A stretch of 64,000 nucleotides of DNA from assembly GCA_016742275.1 (NCBI GenBank), contig JACVCD010000002.1:124001-188000 (forward strand), read 5' to 3'. Below the pieces are notes generated by a model that was given only the letters and a program-made list of their open reading frames with translations, did not search any database and was not told where the DNA came from. The stretch comes from Gemmatimonadaceae bacterium. Lineage in GTDB: Bacteria > Gemmatimonadota > Gemmatimonadetes > Gemmatimonadales > Gemmatimonadaceae. Position 1 is the first letter of the stretch, and every line of letters starts with the position of its first letter. Below are positions 51,211-60,296 of this stretch, piece after piece. Both the position numbers and the translations under genes were made by a program.

Positions 51211-51912
51211 CTAGGAAGCGAACAACAGATCCACATCTCCACGTAGCACACCGAAGAACGCCCGCGAGAGATCGCCCAGTATGTGAATCGCGATACCGGG
51301 TGCGATCGATCCGGTGCGCTGGGCCAGTGTGCCGAACAACATCGACGCCACGAAGAGGCCCGGCCCCAATAGCACGACCGCACCGACACCCTGTGTCACG
51401 TGTGAGAGCACAAAAACCAGACTGGTAATCCACACCGCGCTATGCGGATCAATGCGTTCGAGTCCCGTCTGCATGTAGCCACGAAACGCCACTTCCTCCA
51501 CGAGACCGGCCATGATGCCGCCCATGAGGAACATGGACCACCGATAGGCCGTGGTCGGATACGCGGTGAGGTCGGGCAATGGACTCAGCCGACTCATGAG
51601 AATCCAGGCCACGTAGAGCAGCATGAGCAGCGCAATCAACGCCGCCGATGAGAGACCTTCGGGACGCTCGTGTATGTCATGCGGTGCGAGACGGAGCGAC
51701 CAACGTCGCGCGGCTGCCGTTGCTGACGGTGGCCCGAATCCATGGAGCCAGCCCACTAACACGACGAGGTAGGCCACGGTCAGGACTGCGGCCCATGGCA
51801 ATTCGGGGCGTACCTGGCGATTCCACTGGGCCAGGAACGTCCACGGCAATAACCCGACGGCGAGGATGGCGAGTCCCGCGAGGATGGGTCGGACGTACTT
51901 CCATCGAGTCAT
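51211..51912 (-). CDS. CPBP-family intramembrane metalloprotease
   Basis: A 233-residue polytopic protein with at least six hydrophobic spans. The CPBP (Abi/CAAX) motifs are VEEVAFRGYMQTGLER (E-E-x3-R) and SLVFVLSHVTQGV (F-x3-H), with a third membrane motif GSIAPGIAIHILGDL holding the last conserved His and Asp. Such proteases can process prenylated proteins or protect against bacteriocins; nothing nearby tells which. Confidence 0.87.
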   Translation of the reverse strand: MTRWKYVRPILAGLAILAVGLLPWTFLAQWNRQVRPELPWAAVLTVAYLVVLVGWLHGFGPPSATAAARRWSLRLAPHDIHERPEGLSSAALIALLMLLYVAWILMSRLSPLPDLTAYPTTAYRWSMFLMGGIMAGLVEEVAFRGYMQTGLERIDPHSAVWITSLVFVLSHVTQGVGAVVLLGPGLFVASMLFGTLAQRTGSIAPGIAIHILGDLSRAFFGVLRGDVDLLFAS

Positions 51913-52021
51913 GGGTGGATGAATGTGCGGTGGGAACCTCTTTCATCGCCAGCGGTAGATGGATCGTCGGATTCCCGCCCCTCCCTCGCTGCGCGAACGC
52001 TGTGCGAACCCGGTCTGACCA

Positions 52022-53494
52022 ATGAATCGCCTGAATTCCTCTGCTCCGAGCACGGCCGCCCGCCCTTGGCGCGCGCTCCTGGTGCTGGCGTCAGTTCCGA
52101 TGCTGATATCGATGCGCCAACCCGTCCCTGAGCGAATCCAGACCACGGGGATACTGGAAGGCATCGCCTTCGACAGTCTCACCATGAAGCCACTACCCGG
52201 TGCGACGGTGGAATTGTTGCAGCCGGCGCGTTCCGTTGTTGCCGACAAAAATGGCCGCTTTCGCATGGACTCGGTGCCAATCGGCACACGCCGGCTGGCC
52301 TTCTCGTCGCCTGAACTCGATTCGATCGGATTGTTCGCGTTCGCACGCGACTTTGAAGTGGCCACCGGACGTCAATCGATTCGATTGACCACACCATCCA
52401 TGGCGACGTTTTACGATCGCCTCTGTCCAGCCCAAGCGAATCCCATTCGCGACAGTGCCATCGTCTTTGGAACCGTGTATGACGCGCGCTCTGGCGCCGC
52501 GCTCGATAGTGCGCACGTGTCATTTGCGTGGTACACCGTGATGACCGATGGCAAAGGAGTGCGCCTGGGGGAAGCGAGCCGCGAAGCGATCACCGATAGC
52601 GCCGGTGCCTATGTGATCTGCGGTTTGCCAAGTGATATCACGGTCACCACGACGGCGACACGATCCGGTGCTTCGAGTGGACGTATCACGCAGATCGTGG
52701 GCAATGCGCGATTGCTGAGACGGGAGTTTCGGGTCAGTGACGATTTCAATGCATCGGGAAGCGCCGGGCGTAGCGGTAGCAATGGCGTGGTGCGTGGCCT
52801 TGTGGTAGACGAGAAGGGTGGAGCACTGAGCAATGCGCTCGTGATGCTCATCGCTTCCGACCGCGTGACACGCACCGACAATCAGGGTCGATTCACGTTT
52901 GCCAATGCACCGCTTGGTACGCAGGAGTTGAGCGTGCGACAGATCGGCGCGGGGGCCGTGTATCAGGTCGTTGACGTGCGCGCCGATGTGGCAGCTGAGG
53001 ATTTGCGAATCACACTGCCAAGTACTGCGACCCTGACACGTGTGAATGTGCGCGCCGAGCGTACGGCAGGATCGGACCGGGCCGGCTATCTCAGACGGCG
53101 CAAGATGGGTATCGGAGAATTCATCGACGAGAAGGAGATCGCAATGCGTCCCGATGTGGCCTCCGTGTTGCAGCGTATCACCGGTCTGCTGGTTGAAAAG
53201 ACAATGCTGGGTCTCAAGATCAACGTGCGCCGGCCGGGCTGTGGTGCACCGCTGATCGTGATCGACGGATTTCCCGCGTCCGGTCGTGGAACGACAAGCA
53301 CGATTCCGCTCGATGCTACCGCTCCCGTACAGATGATGTCGCCGGCGGAAGCGCGACTGAATGCGCTGAATCCGCGTGATATCGTCGCTGTGGAGTATCA
53401 CACCGGAGCGAACATGGTGCCCATGGAATACGGCAACGCCTCGCGTCCTGACTGCGGCATGCTGCTCGTATGGACGGTGTTCGCACGCTGGTAG
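52022..53494 (+). CDS. Secreted regulatory-domain protein with orphan TonB plug
   Basis: A 490-residue protein with signal region (LLVLASVPMLISMRQPVP). It has regulatory-like domains (KPLPGATVELLQPARSV near 60; GALSNALVMLIASD near 275) and a C-terminal plug-like domain: DVASVLQRITGLLVEKT, GCGAPLIVIDGFPASG, DIVAVEYHTGANMVPMEY and a final CGMLLVWTVF. The end is equivalent to that of the proteins at 4460 and 7301, and like them has no barrel. It lies just upstream of the sugar ABC operon. Confidence 0.83.
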   Translation: MNRLNSSAPSTAARPWRALLVLASVPMLISMRQPVPERIQTTGILEGIAFDSLTMKPLPGATVELLQPARSVVADKNGRFRMDSVPIGTRRLAFSSPELDSIGLFAFARDFEVATGRQSIRLTTPSMATFYDRLCPAQANPIRDSAIVFGTVYDARSGAALDSAHVSFAWYTVMTDGKGVRLGEASREAITDSAGAYVICGLPSDITVTTTATRSGASSGRITQIVGNARLLRREFRVSDDFNASGSAGRSGSNGVVRGLVVDEKGGALSNALVMLIASDRVTRTDNQGRFTFANAPLGTQELSVRQIGAGAVYQVVDVRADVAAEDLRITLPSTATLTRVNVRAERTAGSDRAGYLRRRKMGIGEFIDEKEIAMRPDVASVLQRITGLLVEKTMLGLKINVRRPGCGAPLIVIDGFPASGRGTTSTIPLDATAPVQMMSPAEARLNALNPRDIVAVEYHTGANMVPMEYGNASRPDCGMLLVWTVFARW

Positions 53495-53574
53495 CTGGTC
53501 GCCCAATGTGGAATTCCAACGGTCCACCAAATCCGTCGGTAGCGTCATGACTCCTCGCGGGAGTTGGAGCGGAC

Positions 53575-54696
53575 ATGCAGTTTGTGGAGCGCCCTGACGC
53601 CGAGGTGCTCCTTCCGCTCCAATCCCGATCCCGCGCGCATCCCGTGACTGCTGCCGCACCTGCATCCCGCCAACCATTTGGCTCGCTGCTGTTCTCCCAG
53701 CAAACGGGACTGTTGCTCATTCTCCTATTGCTCGGTGCCGCCCTCACACTCGGCGCAGGCGAACATGTTGATCCACGCACCGGGGAGAGCGTCAACAACT
53801 TCCTGAATCGCTACACCCTGATTCAGATGGCCACGGACGCCAGTGCGTTTGCCATCATGGGGGTTGGCGCCACACTGGTCATCATTGCCGGTGGCATCGA
53901 TCTGTCGGTTGGCGCGATCTATGCATTGGCGGGTGTGGTGATGGCAATGGTATTGCGCGCGCTCGGGCCAATGGATCCTGTACTCACGGTGTGTGTTGGT
54001 TTCTCCACCTGTCTTGCGGTGAGCGTATTGTGCGGTCTCGCCAATGGCGTCATGGTCATCGGACTCGGCGTTCACCCATTCATCATTACGCTGGGCACCA
54101 TGTGGATCCTTCGCGGTGCTGCGTTTGTCAGCAGTCATGCTGAGAGCATCCTCGTTCCCCAATCACTGACTGCGGTAGCCAAAGCGTCGCTGGGTATGGG
54201 GGCAGCACTGTATCCGGTCCCGCTGCTGAGCATGTTGGTCGTGACAGCCGTAGGCAGCGTGTATCTCACGCGCACCATTTGGGGGCGGCATATCTTCGCC
54301 ATTGGAGGCAATGCGGAGGCGAGTCGGTATGCAGGTCTCCATGTCGCACGCATCACGCTCGGTGTGTTTGTGGTGTCCGGACTACTCGCCGGTGTTGCGG
54401 CGTTCCTCGGCGCGGCGTTCTACGGGTCTGCCACATCGTCTGATGCCAATGGCTACGAGCTCTATGTGATCGCTTCTGCGGTTGTTGGAGGCGCTTCGCT
54501 GTCGGGTGGTAAGGGCAGTGCCGTGAGTGCCATGTTGGGTGCACTGCTCATCGTGACCATGCGTCAGGGTATTCGCACTCTGCGGCTCGATCAGAACTAC
54601 GAATGGATCATCATTGGCACGGCACTCATTGTCGCGGTGGTACTCGATCAACGCGGGTTCAAACGATTGTCGGAACACTTCTCTTCAAGGGCCTGA
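53575..54696 (+). CDS. Sugar ABC transporter permease, RbsC/XylH type
   Basis: A 373-residue permease. Several transmembrane segments are clear, e.g. LILLLLGAALTLGAGE, AIMGVGATLVIIAGGIDLSV, and the conserved GGIDLSVG and GVHPFIITLGTMWILRG loops that mark the ribose/xylose/galactose permease family. The EAA-like cytoplasmic loop GGNAEASRYAGLHV is present. First gene of a three-gene importer, with four bases before the binding-protein gene. Confidence 0.92.
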   Translation: MQFVERPDAEVLLPLQSRSRAHPVTAAAPASRQPFGSLLFSQQTGLLLILLLLGAALTLGAGEHVDPRTGESVNNFLNRYTLIQMATDASAFAIMGVGATLVIIAGGIDLSVGAIYALAGVVMAMVLRALGPMDPVLTVCVGFSTCLAVSVLCGLANGVMVIGLGVHPFIITLGTMWILRGAAFVSSHAESILVPQSLTAVAKASLGMGAALYPVPLLSMLVVTAVGSVYLTRTIWGRHIFAIGGNAEASRYAGLHVARITLGVFVVSGLLAGVAAFLGAAFYGSATSSDANGYELYVIASAVVGGASLSGGKGSAVSAMLGALLIVTMRQGIRTLRLDQNYEWIIIGTALIVAVVLDQRGFKRLSEHFSSRA

Positions 54697-54699
54697 GCG

Positions 54700-55740
54700 A
54701 TGTCATTAGGAAGAGTTTCAACGCGTGCCAGGCGCATGCTGGCTGCGATCGGTGTCGCTGGATTGGTGGCATGCAGCAAGAGCAACAGCGACGCCGCCGC
54801 ATCAGACAGTGCGGCAGGCAAAACGTTTACCATTGCCATGATCGCGAAGTCGTCCACCAATCCGGTGTTTCTCTCGGGGCGCAAAGGTGCGGAGGACGCG
54901 GCCGCCGAACTGTCGAGGGTGCATAACATGACCGTGAGAATTGATTGGCTCACACCACCAAGCGAAGACGGTGCGGTTCAGTCCCAGCGCATCGCTGAGG
55001 CAGTGAACTCGGGAGCCAATGCCATTCTGCTGTCGGCCAGTGATGCTGGCAAAGTGCGAGGCGCCGTCAATGAAGCGGTGGATCGCGGCGTGCCCGTGAT
55101 GACCTTTGACAGTGATGTGCCGGATTCGAAACGCTTTGCATTCTACGGTGGCAACGACGCCATGATTGGCGGGCAGGTCATGGACGAGCTGGCCAAACTG
55201 ATGAATGGCCGGGGAAAAATTGCGATCATCGCCGGCAATCAGAACGCACCCAATCTTCAGAATCGTGTGCAGGGTGTTCGCGAGGCCGCGAAGAAGTATC
55301 CGGGCGTGACCATCGTCAATGCGTTCTATCACGCGGAGACACCGCAGGACGCGGCAGCGGAAGTCTTGCGGGTGAAGAACGCCTATCCAGAAGTGAACGG
55401 CTTCGCCATGATCGGTGGCTGGGCGCTATTCACTCGCGCACTGCTCACCGACCTCGATCCTGCCAAGATCCAAATCGTGTCCGTGGATGCACTGCCGGCA
55501 GAACTGGCGTATGTCGAAGCGGGTTTGGCTCCCGTGCTGCTGGCGCAGCCCACCTATAGCTGGGGACATGTGTCCGTGAACACCATCTTCGATCACGTGT
55601 TTCTGAAGAAGTCCGTGCCAGAAAAGGTGCAAATGGAACTGGTACATGTATCGAAAGGCAATCTCGGTGATTGGGCCCGTCAGCTGCAGAAGTGGGGTTT
55701 CACCGATGTTGACCCAAAGTATCTCGCGCTTCCTCGGTAA
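54700..55740 (+). CDS. Sugar-binding lipoprotein, RbsB type
   Basis: A 346-residue protein: lipobox AGLVACSKS near residue 25, then a periplasmic-binding-protein type 1 fold: TFTIAMIAKSSTNPVFLSGR, AILLSASDAGKVRGAVNEAV, VPVMTFDSDVPDS, GKIAIIAGNQNAPNLQNRVQ and VSVDALPAELAYVEAGLAPV. The fold and loops are those of ribose/allose-type binding proteins; the sugar cannot be named. It is placed second in the operon. Confidence 0.92.
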   Translation: MSLGRVSTRARRMLAAIGVAGLVACSKSNSDAAASDSAAGKTFTIAMIAKSSTNPVFLSGRKGAEDAAAELSRVHNMTVRIDWLTPPSEDGAVQSQRIAEAVNSGANAILLSASDAGKVRGAVNEAVDRGVPVMTFDSDVPDSKRFAFYGGNDAMIGGQVMDELAKLMNGRGKIAIIAGNQNAPNLQNRVQGVREAAKKYPGVTIVNAFYHAETPQDAAAEVLRVKNAYPEVNGFAMIGGWALFTRALLTDLDPAKIQIVSVDALPAELAYVEAGLAPVLLAQPTYSWGHVSVNTIFDHVFLKKSVPEKVQMELVHVSKGNLGDWARQLQKWGFTDVDPKYLALPR

Positions 55741-55764
55741 GTGTCTCCGCAAAGGTCATCAGCA

Positions 55765-57282
55765 ATGCCTGCGCCAGCAGTTCGCTTCATTGGCATCGGC
55801 AAGCGATTTCCGGGTACGCATGCGCTGCGCGATGTTTCGTTTGAAATTGCGAAAGGTTCGTGTCACGCCATTTGCGGAGAGAATGGTGCGGGTAAGAGCA
55901 CCTTGGGAAAGATCCTCACCGGCTTGCATCAGGCGGACAGTGGCACGATTGAGCTCGACGGCCGTTCAGTACGATTCCGCTCGCCGCGCGAAGCTCTCGC
56001 GGCAGGCGTGGCCATGGTGCATCAGGAGCTGGCTTTCTGCGGGAACCTCACGGTTGCCGACAATCTGTGTCTACGCGCTTTACCCAATCGTGCGGGGCTG
56101 ATTGATCGTCGTGCACTGCACGAGAGAGCGCTGGCGGTCCTGCGTGACCTGGGCGCGACTATTGACCCGGGCCGCCTCATGTCGTCGCTCAGTGTTGCGG
56201 AGCAGCAAGTCGTGCAGATAGCCAGTGCGGTCAGTGAGGGTGCACGACTCATTGTTTTCGACGAGCCCACGAGCAGTTTGGGAGAGATTGAGGCAAAACG
56301 TCTCTATGCCATGATGGCGTCGCTCAAGGCACGCGGAGTCACGCAGATCTTTGTGTCCCATCGCATGCCGGAGATTTTCGCGCTGTGCGATACAATTTCC
56401 GTATTGCGCGATGGTCAACACGTGGCAACGCAGGCGACGGCAGATATCAACGAAGCGACTCTGATTCAGCAGATGATTGGCCGCAGTCTCGGGCAAGCGG
56501 CCCTCCCAGGCAAGGTGTCGGATCGCCGGTCTGAGACAGAGCTCCTCAGGCTTTCCGGATTTTCCTCGCCGGGGCGATTTCGAGACATCACGCTGACGGT
56601 TCATGCTGGTGAGATCATTGGTCTCGCCGGACTGGTTGGGGCGGGCCGTTCCGAGATTGCACGCGCGGTGTTCGGACTCGATCCGCATGCAGCCGGAACT
56701 GTGCACATCCGCGGCGCGCAGGTTCGAATCAGCAGTCCTCGCGACGCACTGCGTTTCGGCATTGGCTTTGTTCCGGAAGACCGGAAGCAGCAAGGACTGG
56801 TGCTTGGCATGCGCGCACGAGAAAATGCCACGTTGCCCTCACTCGAGAATTTTTCGCGTCGTGGATGGGTGAGTCGTGAGTCCGAAGCCAGGGAAGCACA
56901 GGTGGCCTTCACACGCATGGGCCTCAAATCCAGCAGCGAGGTACCAGTCGACGCATTGTCCGGCGGCAATCAACAGAAGGTGGTGCTGTCCAGATGGCTT
57001 ACTAAAGAGAGTCAGCTGCTCATTCTGGACGAACCGACTCGTGGTGTGGATGTGGGAGCAAAGGCCGAGATTCATGCGTGGATTGCCGAACGCGCCGCTG
57101 CTGGCACTGGGATTCTGTTGATATCGAGCGAGCTGCCGGAACTGTTGGCATTGGCATCCCGCGTCCTCGTGATGCGTGAGGGAGAAATCTCCGGCGAACT
57201 GCCCGGTGAACAGGCTACACAAGAGGCCGTATTGAAATTGATGACTGGCTTCAACTCCGGCCTCAACACCGGCGTCAACTGA
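55765..57282 (+). CDS. Sugar ABC transporter ATP-binding protein, RbsA type
   Basis: ATG 55765 preferred to GTG 55741, which abuts the previous stop. The 505-residue protein holds two ABC modules: GENGAGKST with LSVAEQQVVQIASA and VFDEPTSSLG in the first, and the degenerate GLVGAGRSE with LSGGNQQKVVLSRW and LLILDEPTRGVD in the second, as in RbsA/XylG. It completes the importer; a hairpin follows. No ribokinase or lacI-type regulator is adjacent. Confidence 0.93.
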   Translation: MPAPAVRFIGIGKRFPGTHALRDVSFEIAKGSCHAICGENGAGKSTLGKILTGLHQADSGTIELDGRSVRFRSPREALAAGVAMVHQELAFCGNLTVADNLCLRALPNRAGLIDRRALHERALAVLRDLGATIDPGRLMSSLSVAEQQVVQIASAVSEGARLIVFDEPTSSLGEIEAKRLYAMMASLKARGVTQIFVSHRMPEIFALCDTISVLRDGQHVATQATADINEATLIQQMIGRSLGQAALPGKVSDRRSETELLRLSGFSSPGRFRDITLTVHAGEIIGLAGLVGAGRSEIARAVFGLDPHAAGTVHIRGAQVRISSPRDALRFGIGFVPEDRKQQGLVLGMRARENATLPSLENFSRRGWVSRESEAREAQVAFTRMGLKSSSEVPVDALSGGNQQKVVLSRWLTKESQLLILDEPTRGVDVGAKAEIHAWIAERAAAGTGILLISSELPELLALASRVLVMREGEISGELPGEQATQEAVLKLMTGFNSGLNTGVN

Positions 57283-57298
57283 CATTGGCAAGACGGCA

Positions 57299-57328
57299 GA
57301 AGGCGTGACAGTATTCGCTGGCGCCTTC
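57299..57328 (+). terminator. Stem-loop after sugar ABC operon
   Basis: GAAGGCG / CGCCTTC, seven perfect pairs with a 16-base loop, 17 bases after the ATPase stop. No T-run follows; moderate support as a terminator. Confidence 0.45.
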
Positions 57329-57386
57329 GGACGGAGCCGGGGCAACCGTACTGTTTTCACGCGCGACGATGCGCCTCGAGGTATCA

Positions 57387-58349
57387 ATGCCCGTCCCTGT
57401 GCAATCGCAAACCTGGCCTGCTGATCGTGCTCTGCTGCTTGTGCATGGCATCGGCAATGCCAAACCAGGAGACTACCCCGATCTCGTACAGGCGGTGCGT
57501 TCCGCGCTTGGCAGCGAAGCCGATGGTGTGGCGATCTACCAGCTCTTCTATGATCAGGTGAATGACTGGTTCGCCGGCAAGAACAACCTCGGTGCGCTCT
57601 TTGCACAGGCTCTCGATGTTGTTTCCGACAAGATCGAAGACGATGAGCTGGGTCCAACGCTTGCCGATGTGCTTGGTGACGTGCTCTGGCCAGTGCTGGT
57701 CGCCGACGCGCGAGCGGCCGTGCGAACACTGTATCTGCAACAGCTCCGGCAGATCGTGCAGGATGGTGTTGCCGCCGGTGTGCCTGCGGCCAATCAGCGC
57801 CTCAGTATCATCTGTCATTCACTCGGGTGCTTTCATACGTACGAGACGCTGCATCGCGCTGCCGTTACACCTAGCGATATGCTGCAGCCTGGTGCGCATG
57901 GTGTGAAGTTCGAGAATGTTATCTACATGGCGTCACCCGTGCAGCTCATTCGCACGGTGGCGCAAACGCTTGGTCCACTCGTTCCCAATAGCAAGACTCT
58001 GTACACTGGGCGCGACGAAGCGCTGTCAATTCCATCGCAGCGCAAGACACTCGGCGGTGTGGTGCCTTCAGTGAAACGCTGGATCAGCATTACTGGTGCA
58101 CTCGATCCGGTTGGCGGGCATTTCTTTCGCAGCAAGGCGCCATGGGCATACATGGATGTCCCTGGCACTACCGAAGCAATTGTCGATCAGCAGTCGCCAC
58201 TCAATATCAGTACCAAGGCGCAGCTCATCAGCACGTTGCAAGCGTCTCTGCGAGACCATGAGGCACCAGTCATTCGACCGGAGAACCCGCACAGCTGGAC
58301 GGCGTACGTGGATCGCAATGCCGCAAAGCTGAAGGGTTGGCTGACATGA
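57387..58349 (+). CDS. Alpha/beta hydrolase, cytoplasmic
   Basis: A 320-residue protein from ATG 57387 (ATG 57369 possible): LLLVHGIGNAKPGDYPDL (oxyanion strand), then ICHSLGCFHTYETLH, the nucleophile elbow with C-H-S-L-G. A 35-residue acidic insert (VSDKIEDDELGPTLADVLGD) precedes it. The late part SITGALDPVGGHFF may carry the Asp. It resembles lipase-like hydrolases with a helical cap. Coupled to the next gene by ATGA. Confidence 0.78.
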   Translation: MPVPVQSQTWPADRALLLVHGIGNAKPGDYPDLVQAVRSALGSEADGVAIYQLFYDQVNDWFAGKNNLGALFAQALDVVSDKIEDDELGPTLADVLGDVLWPVLVADARAAVRTLYLQQLRQIVQDGVAAGVPAANQRLSIICHSLGCFHTYETLHRAAVTPSDMLQPGAHGVKFENVIYMASPVQLIRTVAQTLGPLVPNSKTLYTGRDEALSIPSQRKTLGGVVPSVKRWISITGALDPVGGHFFRSKAPWAYMDVPGTTEAIVDQQSPLNISTKAQLISTLQASLRDHEAPVIRPENPHSWTAYVDRNAAKLKGWLT

Positions 58350-59278
58350 TGCGTCGTGTGATGTATGCCGTGGCAGTCGCACTATGCGGTGCGCTTGAAT
58401 CACTCCACGCACAACCCGTGGTGCGCCTCGACACCGCTGCGCTGCGAACATTCACGGTTGGCGATCTGATCGACAGCACGCGCGTTGCCAGCGGAATGTC
58501 CGGTGTAAGTGCCGAAGCGCGAGCCAAGCATCTGGAACTTGTGCAGCGTCTTACGCGCGCCGAGATACAATCCATGCCGCTCATGGCATTGGGCGCGTCG
58601 CATGTGGATTTCGTGACCCTGGCACGGCGCAAGTACACTGCGCTTTCGGTGACCGAGGCAGCTGCGCTCGACACACTGGTCGCTATTGCCGAAGAAGAAT
58701 TGCGCGCGCCAATCGATGCGGCCGCTGGCCGCGCGCGTTCGGTCTCGCTGATGGCGCCGGTCGACGCCTTCAATTTCGGCCGCCGTGGTCGCGCCATGTT
58801 GGAAGGGCAGAAGCGTCTCGCGCAATTCGAGCGCAAGTATGGTCCTGATGCACCGACTCGAAATGGTGCGGAAGTGGCGCTCAATTATGTCGCGCAGGTC
58901 GTTCCGGGCTTTCGCACACGCGCCGATGAATCTCCTGCTCGCGCTGAGGTGATCGCCTCCTATGTCCCCACCTGGGTTGCGCTGCCAACCGATGGGGGAA
59001 AGATCAACGCTGCTACGGTCGGCGAAGCCGGTGTTCGTCTCTACATCTGGCGCGAGAACTGGGGTGGAGCAAAGGGTGGGGTCTTGCGACCGGGATACAT
59101 CTCCTTTGGCGTACTCGCGGCGGGCGAACGTGATGGTGCTTTCGCCTCGCCGTTCAAGGGGGCGTCGCGTTTTGGCGGATTTGTTGGCTGGGGAGCAGCA
59201 AAGGTGGGCTTCATTGGCGGCAGCAACGCACGGGTGCTGATCACCCGACAGGTACAGTTGGTGCCGTGGGTGTTCTGA
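58346..59278 (+). CDS. Secreted protein of unknown function
   Basis: A 310-residue protein from ATG 58346, overlapping the hydrolase stop. Signal peptide (MYAVAVALCGALESLHAQ). A helical domain (LDTLVAIAEEELRAPIDAAA) precedes a beta-rich C-terminal part (GVLRPGYISFGVLAAGERD, SRFGGFVGWGAAKVGFIGGS). No known family. Coupling suggests work with the hydrolase. Confidence 0.62.
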   Translation: MMRRVMYAVAVALCGALESLHAQPVVRLDTAALRTFTVGDLIDSTRVASGMSGVSAEARAKHLELVQRLTRAEIQSMPLMALGASHVDFVTLARRKYTALSVTEAAALDTLVAIAEEELRAPIDAAAGRARSVSLMAPVDAFNFGRRGRAMLEGQKRLAQFERKYGPDAPTRNGAEVALNYVAQVVPGFRTRADESPARAEVIASYVPTWVALPTDGGKINAATVGEAGVRLYIWRENWGGAKGGVLRPGYISFGVLAAGERDGAFASPFKGASRFGGFVGWGAAKVGFIGGSNARVLITRQVQLVPWVF

Positions 59279-59402
59279 TCAGCGCGTAGGTGACGGACGG
59301 ATCTCTTGGCAATTTGCCCAATGGTCGCGCGCTCGTTTCGGCGTTTACATGCGCGACCACTCCATAGAGCATCAGTCTTCCATTCGCCTCGGGCCGTCGA
59401 TC

Positions 59403-60296
59403 ATGTCAGCAGTTGCACACTGGAGCAAGCGCAGCGGGTACCCATTCAGCCGGGCGATGTTGGTGGTTGCCGCGATGCTCTCATCACCGCTGGCAGGTGC
59501 CGATGCGCAAGGTACGGCGGTCATCAACAATCAGGCCTGCTCGCGCACGGACCCCAATGTCTCTCAAGTGCAATGGGTGGCCAATGGTAATATCTCACGT
59601 GAATGCACGTGGGTAGGAACTGCGACTACTGAAGCGTCATCAATCAACGGTGTGCTTCGGGCTTCGGCCTACTACGATCCCAGCACCATCGCGGATGGTG
59701 TATTTCATGGCGGAAGTGGCTATGGAGCGTCGGCCGATTGGTCAGATCAATTGCTGGTCACCATTGCTTCCGGATCGGCTAACGCAGCGTATGCGCGTCT
59801 GACGCTCACCTGGAATGGATTCCTCGACATGGCGTCCGGTGGCGCCAGTGCGCAGTTCTATGCCACATCCACTGGCGGCGGCGCCTATGAGTCCCGGCAA
59901 TATCAGGCCGAGGTCAGCATGCCAACGATTGCGGTTGGAGAGTCTTTCTCGATGCTGATGCCGCTGTACCAGAATGGCGGCACATTCAGCAACGGCTTGT
60001 ATATGGCGATGTTCGTTTCCATTCTCGGCTTCGGTTCCAATGCAGACGTCGGCGCCAGCGCCATGTTCGGAAACAGTGCGGGCATTTCCGGCGTGGAAAT
60101 TCTCGATGCCAACCAGATGACTCTTGCCGATGCGTCCTATCGTTTCAGTAAGGAGCTCGAGCTGTATCAACCCACCGTCGTATCCGAACCCGAGAGTTTG
60201 GTGTTGCTACTGGTTGGCATCGTCGGACTATTCTGTTTGTCGCGACGCGTTGGGCTTCCGGCATGGAAGCGTCCGCTGGCGCGCGAGAAGTTCTAG
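59403..60296 (+). CDS. PEP-CTERM sorting-signal protein
   Basis: ATG 59403 gives a 297-residue exported protein with signal (MLVVAAMLSSPLAGADAQG), an Asn/Ser/Gly-rich beta body, and a C-terminal VSEPESLVLLLVGIVGLFCL followed by SRRVG, a PEP-CTERM tripartite signal. The tail after the basic end is unusually long (about 15 residues, LPAWKRPLAREKF). No exosortase is in the window. Its end overlaps the convergent gene's stop by four bases. Confidence 0.83.
   Translation: MSAVAHWSKRSGYPFSRAMLVVAAMLSSPLAGADAQGTAVINNQACSRTDPNVSQVQWVANGNISRECTWVGTATTEASSINGVLRASAYYDPSTIADGVFHGGSGYGASADWSDQLLVTIASGSANAAYARLTLTWNGFLDMASGGASAQFYATSTGGGAYESRQYQAEVSMPTIAVGESFSMLMPLYQNGGTFSNGLYMAMFVSILGFGSNADVGASAMFGNSAGISGVEILDANQMTLADASYRFSKELELYQPTVVSEPESLVLLLVGIVGLFCLSRRVGLPAWKRPLAREKF

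Noticed and set aside
52520-53677. Minus-strand frame of 385 codons
   Set aside because: His/Arg/Gly-rich antisense of the orphan-plug gene, with no recognisable domain.
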